Shown here piece by piece: positions 1 to 5,494 of a stretch of DNA of 6,457 nt; position 1 is the first letter of the stretch, and each line of letters starts with the position of its first letter. The stretch spans positions 1-6,457 of the forward strand of contig JAVEEJ010000215.1 of assembly GCA_030840515.1 (NCBI GenBank). The letters are read 5' to 3'. This DNA is from Frankiaceae bacterium (GTDB lineage Bacteria; Actinomycetota; Actinomycetes; JAVEEJ01). Under the pieces are notes generated by a model, which saw only the letters and a list, made by a program, of their open reading frames with translations, did no database searches and was not told the DNA's origin. The translations under genes and the position numbers were made by a program.

Positions 1-1
1 C

Positions 2-430
2 CTTTTCCGACGCAAGTACCCCCGGTGGTGGTTTGACTGGAACGTCGAGCTGCAGCGCTTTACCAGCCGCGTCGCCGTCTACCTCGCGCTGATGGACGAC
101 CGCTACCCGTCGACTGATGAGCAGCAGTCCGTGCGACTCGACTACGTCTACCCCGACGCGGAGCGGGATCTCAACCGGTGGCTTCCCCTGGTGAAGTGGC
201 TGCTGGCCATCCCGCACTTCATCGTCCTGTTCTTCCTCTGGGTCGCCGCGCTTGTGGTCGTCGTACTCGCCTGGTTCGCCATCCTGTTCACTGGTCGCTA
301 TCCGCGCGGGATGTTCGACTTCGTGGAAGGCGTCATGCGCTGGGATCAGCGCGTCATCGCCTACGCCCTTGTGCTCACTACCGACCGCTACCCGCCGTTC
401 AGTTTGGCTGCGGACTCGGGCGCTCGCTAG
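2..430 (+). CDS. DUF4389 membrane protein (5' end missing)
   Basis: The reading frame is open from the window edge and 142 residues are visible before TAG, so the true start lies upstream. The fragment holds two copies of the DUF4389 signature. One is at residues 2-37 (KYPRWWFDWN...VAVYLALMDDRYP) and one at about 96-132 (RYPRGMFDFVEG...VIAYALVLTTDRYP). Between them lies a conserved LDYVYPDAERDLNRWLPLVKW linker and a long hydrophobic block at about 61-96, probably two membrane segments. DUF4389 proteins are membrane proteins of unknown biochemical function; no enzymatic motif is visible. The stop codon overlaps the GTG of the next gene (TAGTG), suggesting translational coupling. The internal ATG at residue 31 is not the start, because coding similarity clearly continues upstream of it. 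The family call is secure; the function is unknown. Confidence 0.85.
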   Translation, partial: LFRRKYPRWWFDWNVELQRFTSRVAVYLALMDDRYPSTDEQQSVRLDYVYPDAERDLNRWLPLVKWLLAIPHFIVLFFLWVAALVVVVLAWFAILFTGRYPRGMFDFVEGVMRWDQRVIAYALVLTTDRYPPFSLAADSGAR

Positions 431-849
431 TGGCCGCTCCGGTGGTCGTCCCGCCACCTACTGAGAGTGCTGTCCCAGCATCGGTGACTGGTATGCCGCT
501 GCGCATCCTGCGCTCCGAGGGCCTCGTTCTGTTCGCTGCCGCGCTCGCCGCGTTCTTCACCGCTCTCGATGAGCCCGTCTGGCTGATCCCGTTGTTCCTG
601 TTCGGGCCCGATCTGCTGATGGTCGGGTACGCGCGGTCCAGCCGGGCAGGAGCGGCGCTCTACAACCTGGCCCACTCCTACCCAGCCCCGGCCCTGCTCG
701 GCGCCTGCGCCCTCGGGGCCTCGAGCCACCTGTGGCAGGCGGTCGCGCTGATCTGGTTCGCGCACATCGGCATGGACCGCGCACTCGGCTACGGCCTCAA
801 GTACGAAGCCGGCTTCCAGCACACCCATCTCGGCCACATCGGGCGATGA
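430..849 (+). CDS. DUF4260 family membrane protein
   Basis: This encodes 139 residues from the GTG that shares a base with the upstream TAG. It matches the DUF4260 pattern: a short LRSEGL lead, a hydrophobic segment at about 31-45, and a second at about 50-67 containing GPDLLMVGY. These are followed by GAALYNLAHSYPAP (74-87), a third segment at 88-110, and the family-typical tail FAHIGMDRALGYGLKYEAGFQHTHLGHIG (110-138). Three or four membrane spans are likely. The His/Asp/Tyr-rich tail is highly patterned, but no activity is established for the family. The start is uncertain: in-frame GTG at 484 and ATG at 493 (MPLRILRSEGL) lie closer to the conserved region, and no clear Shine-Dalgarno favours any of the three. 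The 430 start is chosen for its overlap with the preceding stop. Its own stop overlaps the next ATG (ATGA). Confidence 0.85.
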   Translation: MAAPVVVPPPTESAVPASVTGMPLRILRSEGLVLFAAALAAFFTALDEPVWLIPLFLFGPDLLMVGYARSSRAGAALYNLAHSYPAPALLGACALGASSHLWQAVALIWFAHIGMDRALGYGLKYEAGFQHTHLGHIGR

Positions 850-1553
850 AGGACGCCCCGGTGGCGGGAGCGTCCTCCAGTCCCGCTCGCCGTTCAAGCT
901 GGCCGGTGCAGGTCGCCCTGGTGGGTCTCGCTGCCATCCCCGTCATCGCCGGCACCATGCGGCTGACCGAGGTGTTCGGCGGGCCGCACGTGATGCCGGC
1001 CAACCCTCGCATCGCTGCGTCACCCGCGCCCGTCGTGGTGCACATCGTCGGTGGCGGCGTGTTCCTGCTCCTGGGCGCCTTCCAGTTCTCAGCACTGCTA
1101 CGCAGGCGGAAGCCGAACTGGCACCGCCGGGCCGGTCGTGCCCTCGTGGGGCTCGGTCTCGCCGCAGCGCTCGCCGCTCTTTGGATGACGCTGCTCTACC
1201 CGAGGCAGACCGGCACCGGCGTGGTTCTGTACCTGATGCGTTTGGGGTTCGGGTCGGCGATGACGGCAAGCATCATCCTCGGCTTCAAGGCCATCCGACG
1301 CCACGACATCACGCAGCACCGGGCGTGGATGACGCGCGCCTACGCCCTCGGGCTCGGTGCCGGCACCCAGGCGTTCACCATCGGCACGGGACAGGCCATC
1401 TTCGGGAAAACCGTGCTCACCACCGACCTGTCGACTGCCTCTGGCTGGATCATCAACCTCGCCATCGCCGAGTACTTGATCCGCCGACCGAACAGACGCC
1501 GGGCTCACGACTGGCGCCCTCGACGAAGGGCCGAGCTGGCGACCTCAACATGA
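846..1553 (+). CDS. DUF2306 family membrane protein
   Basis: This encodes 235 residues, starting at the ATG that overlaps the previous stop (ATGA). Hydrophobic segments fall at about 21-38, 62-86, 97-117, 126-148, 164-185 and 198-213, so five or six membrane spans. Characteristic DUF2306 features are the G-x-F-Q-F segment near 77-82, NWHRRAGR (91-98) in a cytoplasmic-type basic loop, and DITQHRAWMTRAYAL (154-168). The conserved histidines at 66, 93 and 158 are reminiscent of heme- or metal-binding membrane proteins, but that is inference and the family function is not established. An Arg-rich tail (213-229) should be cytoplasmic. The overlapping arrangement with the DUF4260 and DUF4389 genes suggests co-expression. 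An upstream in-frame extension into the DUF4260 gene was rejected because it lacks family character. Confidence 0.85.
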   Translation: MKDAPVAGASSSPARRSSWPVQVALVGLAAIPVIAGTMRLTEVFGGPHVMPANPRIAASPAPVVVHIVGGGVFLLLGAFQFSALLRRRKPNWHRRAGRALVGLGLAAALAALWMTLLYPRQTGTGVVLYLMRLGFGSAMTASIILGFKAIRRHDITQHRAWMTRAYALGLGAGTQAFTIGTGQAIFGKTVLTTDLSTASGWIINLAIAEYLIRRPNRRRAHDWRPRRRAELATST

Positions 1554-1583
1554 CCTGGGGTCACGGCCGGGTGCCGCTGGGCT

Positions 1584-1611
1584 GTCACATCGCTTCGGCG
1601 GCTCCGGTGAC
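1584..1611 (+). terminator. Possible hairpin after the three-gene operon
   Basis: The arms GTCAC (1584-1588) and GTGAC (1607-1611) enclose an inner CGC-TTCG-GCG hairpin (1591-1600) with a UUCG-type tetraloop. It lies about 30 bases after the DUF2306 stop and just before the next promoter, where a terminator would be expected. There is no T-run downstream, and the outer and inner stems are short and not coaxial. High-GC actinobacterial terminators can lack a U-tract, so it is listed with low confidence. Confidence 0.2.
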
Positions 1612-1626
1612 GCTGCCTTCCTGACT

Positions 1627-1670
1627 CGAAAGGACCATTGCGAAAGAATTCTTTCGAAACTAGTGTTTCG
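1627..1670 (+). promoter_or_regulatory. Triple tandem operator, CGAAA-N6-TT(T/G)CG
   Basis: Three 16-bp units follow each other with a 14-bp period, each sharing its last CG with the next unit. They are CGAAAGGACCATTGCG (1627-1642, right half imperfect), CGAAAGAATTCTTTCG (1641-1656, a perfect 16-bp palindrome) and CGAAACTAGTGTTTCG (1655-1670, perfect 5-bp half sites). The first overlaps the -35, the second fills the spacer and the third covers the -10. The simplest reading is a binding array for the winged-helix regulator encoded immediately downstream, giving autorepression. The repeats are directly visible; the bound protein is inferred. Confidence 0.55.
1638..1666 (+). promoter_or_regulatory. 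Promoter of the regulator-exporter pair
   Basis: A -35-like TTGCGA (1638-1643) and a -10-like TAGTGT (1661-1666, fitting TAnnnT) are separated by exactly 17 bases. Transcription would start about 7-9 bases further on, at or next to the ATG at 1675. No Shine-Dalgarno precedes that ATG, so the message is predicted to be leaderless, which is common in actinobacteria. The promoter lies inside a set of repeated dyads. Confidence 0.55.
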
Positions 1671-1674
1671 ACCT

Positions 1675-2232
1675 ATGGACATCCGCGACCCCGGCGCCCT
1701 GCGCGCCCTGGCCCATCCGCTGCGCTTCGCGTTGCTCGAGTTGCTCCTGACGGAGGGTGAGGCGACCGCCACCCGGTGCGCCCAGATCCTCGACGAGAGC
1801 CCCAGCAACCTGAGCTTCCACCTGAGGACCCTCGCCAAGCACGGGTACATCGAGGCCGTGCCCGGCGGCTCCGGCCGGCAGCGGCCGTGGCGGCTGGTGG
1901 ACACCCAGCAGCGGATCAAGATGGAAGACAGTGCAGCCGGACGCCAGGCGGGGGCGGTCTTCAGCGAGTTCTTCGTCGAGAACGAGTTCGCCCGGATCCG
2001 CAGCTGGCTGCGCAGGGCGCCGAACGAGGGCGAGTGGCGCGACGCGACGAACCTCGGCGCGAGCATCGCGTTCGTCACCCGCGAAGAGCTGCGGGACCTC
2101 GAGCACGAGATCGAGGCCTTGCTGCTCAAGCACGAGGACCGCGTCGCAGATCCGTCCAAGCGCCCCGAAGGGTCGCGACCCGTGCGGATCTTCGTCGCGA
2201 CGAGCGTCGGCGAGCACGGGCAAGGCTCGTGA
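1675..2232 (+). CDS. ArsR-type winged-helix transcriptional regulator
   Basis: This encodes 185 residues. The N-terminal part is a winged helix of the ArsR/HTH_20 kind: a helix with ALAHPLRFALLELLL (11-25), an HTH region TATRCAQILDESPSNLSFHLRTLAKHGYIE (31-60) with recognition helix around 43-55, and a wing (61-75) containing GRQRPWRL. The C-terminal 110 residues are helical and charged, probably for dimerisation or ligand sensing. No CxC metal site typical of ArsR metal sensors is present, so a non-metal ligand is more likely. ATG 1675 is preferred over the in-frame GTG at 1663, which lies inside the -10 element. The gene overlaps the downstream exporter by four bases (GTGA). The role of repressing its own operon through the tandem dyads upstream is inferred from position and symmetry. 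Confidence 0.9.
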   Translation: MDIRDPGALRALAHPLRFALLELLLTEGEATATRCAQILDESPSNLSFHLRTLAKHGYIEAVPGGSGRQRPWRLVDTQQRIKMEDSAAGRQAGAVFSEFFVENEFARIRSWLRRAPNEGEWRDATNLGASIAFVTREELRDLEHEIEALLLKHEDRVADPSKRPEGSRPVRIFVATSVGEHGQGS

Positions 2233-3437
2233 GCGCGCTTCGTGACGCGCGGGTCCGGCGGATGGTCCTGGGCTCCGGGCTGTCGAGCTTCGGGGACAGC
2301 GCGCTCTACCTGACTCTCGGGATCTGGGCCAAGGACCTCACCGGCTCGAACGCCCTCGCCGGCATGACGTTCCTTTTCCTCGGCCTGCCCGGGCTCTTCG
2401 GGCCGCTGGCCGGGCACCTGATCGACCGGGTCGGCAGGCGCCGGCTCATGATCTGCGCCGACCTGCTCGGCGCTGGCCTCGTGATCGGCTTGCTGGCCGT
2501 GCACGACCGATCGGATCTGTGGATCCTCTACGCCGTCGCTGTCGGCCTCGGCGCGGTGCTCACCCTGCACGGCGGGGCCCGTTCAGGACTGCTGCGCGAC
2601 ATGCTCCCCGACGCACAGCTCGGCAGCGCGAACGCGGCGTTCCAGACCCTGTCGCAGGGCCTGCGGTTGTTCTCTCCTCTGGTCGGAGCCGGGATCTACG
2701 CGAGTGCGGGGGGCGGGTTGCTCGCCGTACTCGACGCCATGACGTTCCTCGTGTCGGCGGCGGTGCTCAGCACCATCCGGGTCGTCGAGTCCGAGCCCGA
2801 CCCAGCAGAGCCGTTCCGTCGCGCCGTCACCGCGGGCTTCCGCCATCTGTGGCAGGAAGTCGTGCTGCGACGGATCGTGGCGGCTGCCGCCGTCACCTTC
2901 ATCGTGATGGGCTTCTACGAGACCGTGCTCTTCGCCCTGGCTGACCAGGGGCTTCATCGGTCGCCGCCATTCGTGGGAGTGCTGCTCTCCTCGCAAGGGG
3001 GCGGGTCCATCCTCGGCGGCATCACCGCCGCGGCCTTGCTCAAGCGCTGGGGCGAACCGCGTCTTGTCGCGGCCTCGCTGCTCGCCTTCAGCCTCGGCTC
3101 ACTGCTGGCAATCGTCGCGACCGTGCCGACGGTGCTGGCAGGGACGTTCATCGACGGCATCGCGGTGTCCTGGCTGGTCGTCGGGTTCGGGACCGCCCTG
3201 CAGAGGCGCACGCCGCCGAGGCTGATCGGCCGCACGGGCACGGCCGCCAACGTCCTGCTCGACGTGCCGCAGACTGCGTCGATCGCCTTGGGTGCCGTGC
3301 TCATCTCGATGGTCGACTACAGGCTGCTCATGGCTTGCGTCGTGGCTATGACGCTGGCATCGGGCGTATGGCTGGCCACGCGCCGAGACGTGCCGGCCTC
3401 GCCAGAGGTCGCCGCGCTCGCGGTCGTGCCCGTGTAG
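2229..3437 (+). CDS. MFS exporter, 12-TM, regulator-linked
   Basis: This encodes 402 residues from a GTG overlapping the regulator stop (GTGA); AAGG a few bases upstream may serve as a weak ribosome site. The length and pattern fit a 12-span major facilitator of the MFS_1/MFS_3 drug-exporter type. The classic motif A, GHLIDRVGRRRLM, is at 62-74 between TM2 and TM3. ARSGLLRDMLPDAQLGSANA (117-136) resembles the loop that follows TM4 in this group. A second-half counterpart LQRRTPPRLIGRTGT is at 324-338. The long central cytoplasmic loop is about 183-215 (VESEPDPAEPFRRAV). The predicted activity is proton-driven export of a small molecule; the substrate cannot be told from sequence. Co-transcription with the ArsR-type gene suggests the exported compound, or a relative, is the inducer. 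Confidence 0.92.
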   Translation: MSALRDARVRRMVLGSGLSSFGDSALYLTLGIWAKDLTGSNALAGMTFLFLGLPGLFGPLAGHLIDRVGRRRLMICADLLGAGLVIGLLAVHDRSDLWILYAVAVGLGAVLTLHGGARSGLLRDMLPDAQLGSANAAFQTLSQGLRLFSPLVGAGIYASAGGGLLAVLDAMTFLVSAAVLSTIRVVESEPDPAEPFRRAVTAGFRHLWQEVVLRRIVAAAAVTFIVMGFYETVLFALADQGLHRSPPFVGVLLSSQGGGSILGGITAAALLKRWGEPRLVAASLLAFSLGSLLAIVATVPTVLAGTFIDGIAVSWLVVGFGTALQRRTPPRLIGRTGTAANVLLDVPQTASIALGAVLISMVDYRLLMACVVAMTLASGVWLATRRDVPASPEVAALAVVPV

Positions 3438-3549
3438 GTGTCTGCGCGTTCCTAACCACGGGAGCGGGGGACACGTCTTGCTCATTGACAGGCGCGTCGC
3501 TCAGGGCAAGCGTCGAGTCGCCAACACAGTCACCCGGGAGGGGACGAGC

Positions 3550-3930
3550 ATGAGCACACGGATCGGCGACGCGGAGCAGATCAGCGCCAGGATCGACGGC
3601 TACCTCGACGGCTGCCGCAGCGGCGAGGAGACGCCTCTGAAGGAGGCGTTCCACCCGGACGCCCGGATGTTCGGGGCAGTCGGCGACCAGCGCTACGACA
3701 CGACGATCATCCCGGGTATGAGCGCCGCCGTGGCGGCCCAGCCGACGGGCAACCACGCAGCACGGATCCTGTCCATCGACGTCGAAGGTGACGCCGCTTG
3801 CGTGAAGCTCGCCGAGTCGGGCTTCTGGGGCCAGGACTTCGTCGACTTCTTCCTGCTCTCGCGCATCGAAGGCGACTGGCAGATCGTGGCCAAGTCCTTC
3901 ACCCACAACGGCGAGAGCGCGACGCGCTGA
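3550..3930 (+). CDS. NTF2-like protein, Lumazine_bd_2 type
   Basis: This encodes 126 residues with a strong ribosome site (GGAGGGG, 3537-3543, six bases before ATG). The sequence follows the putative lumazine-binding/SnoaL-like NTF2 fold. It opens with helices ISARIDGYLDGCRSGEETPLKEAFHPDARMFG (10-41), then RYDTTIIPGM (48-57), and a beta sheet ILSIDVEGDAACVKLAESGFWGQDFVDFFLLSRIEGDWQIVAKSFTHNG (74-122). The pattern FHPDA near 34-38 and the ending W-Q-I-V-A-K-S-F-T-H are typical. Members form cone-shaped dimers with a ligand pocket; no biochemical role is established for this subgroup, and catalytic function is not claimed. The gene stands alone, 112 bases after the exporter and on the same strand. 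A TTGACA at 3485-3490 could be a -35, but no good -10 follows at the usual spacing, so its promoter is unresolved. Confidence 0.88.
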   Translation: MSTRIGDAEQISARIDGYLDGCRSGEETPLKEAFHPDARMFGAVGDQRYDTTIIPGMSAAVAAQPTGNHAARILSIDVEGDAACVKLAESGFWGQDFVDFFLLSRIEGDWQIVAKSFTHNGESATR

Positions 3931-4074
3931 GTGATCGAGTGTCACGGATCATCGGACTGCGCACGGGCAGCGTGTTGAAGCTTTAGCCGGTGCCATGTCG
4001 CCGAGCCGCGGAAGAGGCCCCTCACTCCGACAACGGCGACGCAGAGGCCGTGTCTGTCCGGCGTCTCGCGATGG

Positions 4075-4137
4075 CTCGGCGCAGAGGCGTGTTGAGCCCA
4101 CGACGTCAGTCATGAGCAATGCCACCGTTCGCACCAC
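4075..4137 (-). pseudogene. Remnant of a class III nucleotidyl cyclase N-terminus
   Basis: Read on the minus strand, this stretch encodes VVRTVALLMTDVVGSTRLCAE. It strongly resembles the opening of class III adenylyl/guanylyl cyclase domains in actinobacteria (TVTxLFTDxxGSTRL), including the metal-binding Asp and the G-S-T-R turn. The sequence that follows in the same frame (SRDAGQTRPLRRRC...) no longer resembles a cyclase, and the frame stops near 3949. Neither other frame restores a TGDG-like continuation. It is therefore best read as a decayed fragment of a once complete, oppositely oriented gene. With only about 15 diagnostic residues, coincidence cannot be excluded. Confidence 0.4.
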
Positions 4138-4185
4138 GCCTCCCCCGGCAGTGGCGCCATCGCCCACTGCAGCGGGGCTTGGGCG

Positions 4186-4207
4186 TATACCGGCGCTATA
4201 CCGGCGC
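4186..4207 (+). repeat. 11-bp tandem repeat (TATACCGGCGC)2
   Basis: Two perfect adjacent copies of TATACCGGCGC lie at 4186-4196 and 4197-4207, about 57 bases before the collagen-like gene. The 11-bp period is close to one helical turn, so a regulator could bind both copies on one face of the DNA. TATA-containing hexamers here might also form part of the promoter, but no matching -35 was found. Confidence 0.6.
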
Positions 4208-4263
4208 TGCTCATCCTGGTTGCGACCCGTTGGCAACGGCCGGCGACGACCTGGGAGAGCCTC

Positions 4264-5241
4264 ATGATCCGACCCACCCCGCGGCTGCGGCGCGTCGCCT
4301 TCGTTATCGCACTGGGCGGTGCGGTTTCGCTGGGTGTCATCGGTCTGGCCGCGGCCGGCATCCCGAGTACGACGACCTCGATGATCTCGGCCTGCTACAA
4401 GACGAGCGGCGGGGCGCTCCGCGTCATCGACCGGCAGGCCGGCGCCGCGTGCCTCAGCGGTGAGCGCCTGCTCGAGTGGAAGTCCAAGAGCCTGCGCTAC
4501 CGGGGGAGCTGGTCCAGCACGACGAACTACCTGGCCGACGACATCGTCAACGCCGCGGGGACGGCGTACGTCGCGAAGCTCTCCAGCACCGGGAAGGCGC
4601 CGGCTACCAATGCGGGCTCCTGGGGAGTGCTTGCGGCCCGTGGCGCAACCGGCGCAACGGGCGCACGAGGCGCAACCGGAGCCGTAGGGCCGAGCGGAGC
4701 TACGGGGCCAACCGGCGCCGCGGGACCGACAGGCCCACGGGGCGTCACAGGTTCGGTGGGCGCGACCGGCGCGCCAGGAGCTGACGGACCCCCTGGTCCG
4801 GCCGGACCCCCTGGTCCGACATCATCGAGCTTCGCGTCGCACGATCCGGCTGACTTCGAGGTCACCGACAGCAACTACGGCCAGGTCATCTCGCTCCGAG
4901 ACGGCACGAACGGCTCGTCCGGTGGCGACCTTGTGGTGCCCTTCACTGGGCGGATCTTCGTGTCCGCGACGCTGATGTTTCACGCTCCCGACGCCTGGCA
5001 GGACGTCATCTGCCTGCCGAGGGTCGCCCGCGTTGGGGAAGCAGCCGGGCCGATCGATGCACAGCGCCTTGACTTCAGGCTGGAGGCCGGCGCCTACAAC
5101 GGGTTCAGCGTGGTCGGGTCGGCCGCGGTCACGCCCGGCACCTATTACGTGAGCATCGGCTGCGGGGCGTTCAACTACGGGACCGGCCGCCGGGCCCAGT
5201 TCATGTCCGGCACGCTGCTCGCCTGGGCGATCGCTGCGTAG
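4264..5241 (+). CDS. Secreted collagen-like protein with CBM-like and C-terminal head domains
   Basis: This encodes 325 residues with ribosome site GGGAGAG just upstream. Residues 1-32 form a signal peptide: basic RPTPRLRR, a hydrophobic core, then a small-residue AAAG region for cleavage. Residues 40-73 (ISACYKTSGGALRVIDRQAGAACLSGERLLEW) match a motif recurrent at the N-terminus of secreted actinobacterial proteins; C44 and C63 may form a disulfide. Residues 79-123 (YRGSWSSTTNYLADDIVNAAGTAYVAKLSSTG...W) look like a carbohydrate-binding module of the CBM5/12 (chitin-binding) kind. Residues 127-186 are 20 uninterrupted Gly-X-Y triplets, Thr/Ala-rich first and Pro-rich (GPPGPAGPPGP) at the end. 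Residues 187-325 are beta-rich with C250 and C300 and may be a trimerising head like those of bacterial collagen-like or C1q-type proteins. No sortase signal is present. The likely product is an extracellular trimeric stalk protein; the ligand is unknown. Confidence 0.9.
   Translation: MIRPTPRLRRVAFVIALGGAVSLGVIGLAAAGIPSTTTSMISACYKTSGGALRVIDRQAGAACLSGERLLEWKSKSLRYRGSWSSTTNYLADDIVNAAGTAYVAKLSSTGKAPATNAGSWGVLAARGATGATGARGATGAVGPSGATGPTGAAGPTGPRGVTGSVGATGAPGADGPPGPAGPPGPTSSSFASHDPADFEVTDSNYGQVISLRDGTNGSSGGDLVVPFTGRIFVSATLMFHAPDAWQDVICLPRVARVGEAAGPIDAQRLDFRLEAGAYNGFSVVGSAAVTPGTYYVSIGCGAFNYGTGRRAQFMSGTLLAWAIAA
4642..4821 (+). repeat. Gly-X-Y coding repeat of the collagen-like region
   Basis: This stretch has a 9-base periodicity encoding 20 consecutive Gly-X-Y triplets. 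At its 3' end two identical 16-bp copies of CGGACCCCCTGGTCCG (4785-4800 and 4803-4818) encode the GPPGP repeats. Each copy can fold on itself (CGGACC/GGTCCG with a 4-base loop). Tandem repeats of this kind can expand or contract by slippage. The repeat also creates a long Pro/Val/Ala antisense frame that is not a gene. Confidence 0.8.
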
Positions 5242-5332
5242 CCCTAGCGGAGGATCGCATCTGGATCGAAAGCCGAGGGTCCGCCGTTCATGGTGGTCCA
5301 GGTCAACCGGGCCGAGGACGGGTTCCGTGGAG

Positions 5333-5357
5333 TGTCCGAGGGGGGACTTGAACCCCT
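5333..5357 (-). other. tRNA(Leu)-like 3'-end fragment, candidate att site
   Basis: On the minus strand the 25 bases read as a T arm, AGGGG-TTCAAGT-CCCCC (5357 down to 5341), then an acceptor 3' strand CTCGGAC (5340-5334) and discriminator A (5333). This is exactly the last third of a tRNA, and CCCCCCTCGGACA is like actinobacterial tRNA-Leu ends. The rest of a tRNA is absent: no partner GTCCGAG for the acceptor stem and no anticodon arm could be found to the right. The outermost T-stem pair is A-C. Fragments of this kind are left when an integrase uses a tRNA 3' end as attB. With this polarity the element would lie to the right, toward the HNH gene, and the intact tRNA at its far end. A decayed tRNA is the alternative. 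Confidence 0.5.
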
Positions 5358-5470
5358 ACAGAGAGCACTTACGTGCCTTACCGATCAGCACATCCTGGTG
5401 CCTGTGACCTGCGCCGATGCGCACTGCACGAAGCCGAGCGCTACCGACTGGTGCCTTGGTTTACAGACCC

Positions 5471-5494
5471 CGTTGTAGCACGCGTTGTAGCACG
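5471..5494 (+). repeat. 12-bp tandem repeat (CGTTGTAGCACG)2
   Basis: Two perfect adjacent copies of CGTTGTAGCACG lie at 5471-5482 and 5483-5494, about 115 bases from the tRNA-like fragment. Short direct repeats flanking att cores are often arm-type sites for integrase or excisionase, but here that is only suggested by proximity. The repeat is certain; its role is unknown. Confidence 0.7.

Larger units (their letters stand above)
3931..4263. other. Intergenic stretch without an intact gene
   Basis: There are 333 bases between the NTF2-like gene and the collagen-like gene. No intact gene is supported on either strand. Visible items are a short dyad TGATC...GATCA (about 3930-3950) after the upstream stop without a T-run, a minus-strand cyclase-like remnant (4075-4137), an 11-bp tandem repeat (4186-4207), and a ribosome site GGGAGAG (4253-4259) serving the downstream gene. 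Confidence 0.6.

Noticed and set aside
1551..1563. TGACC-TGG-GGTCA inverted repeat at the DUF2306 stop codon
   Set aside because: Five-base arms in GC-rich DNA are common; no T-run or promoter element is attached, so neither terminator nor operator can be supported.
1545..2570. Minus-strand frame of 341 codons opposite the regulator and exporter
   Set aside because: Both plus-strand genes are strongly supported by family motifs; the antisense product is low-complexity and crosses the promoter and operator region.
3485..3513. TTGACA as a -35 for the NTF2-like gene
   Set aside because: No TAnnnT hexamer lies 16-19 bases downstream; a promoter call would rest on one hexamer.
4527..4874. Minus-strand Pro/Val/Ala-rich repetitive frame resembling a cell-wall repeat protein
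   Set aside because: It is the reverse complement of the Gly-X-Y repeat and inherits its periodicity; there is no signal peptide or ribosome site.
5358..5460. Possible complete tRNA, because AGTCGGTAGCGC and GATCGGTAAGGC on the minus strand look like D arms
   Set aside because: Neither could be combined with a paired acceptor stem, anticodon stem and the T arm at correct spacing. A covariance-model scan would settle it.
5290..5478. Small plus-strand frame containing SEGGLEPL
   Set aside because: This peptide is the known artefact of translating the antisense of a tRNA T arm; the underlying DNA is better explained as the tRNA-like fragment.
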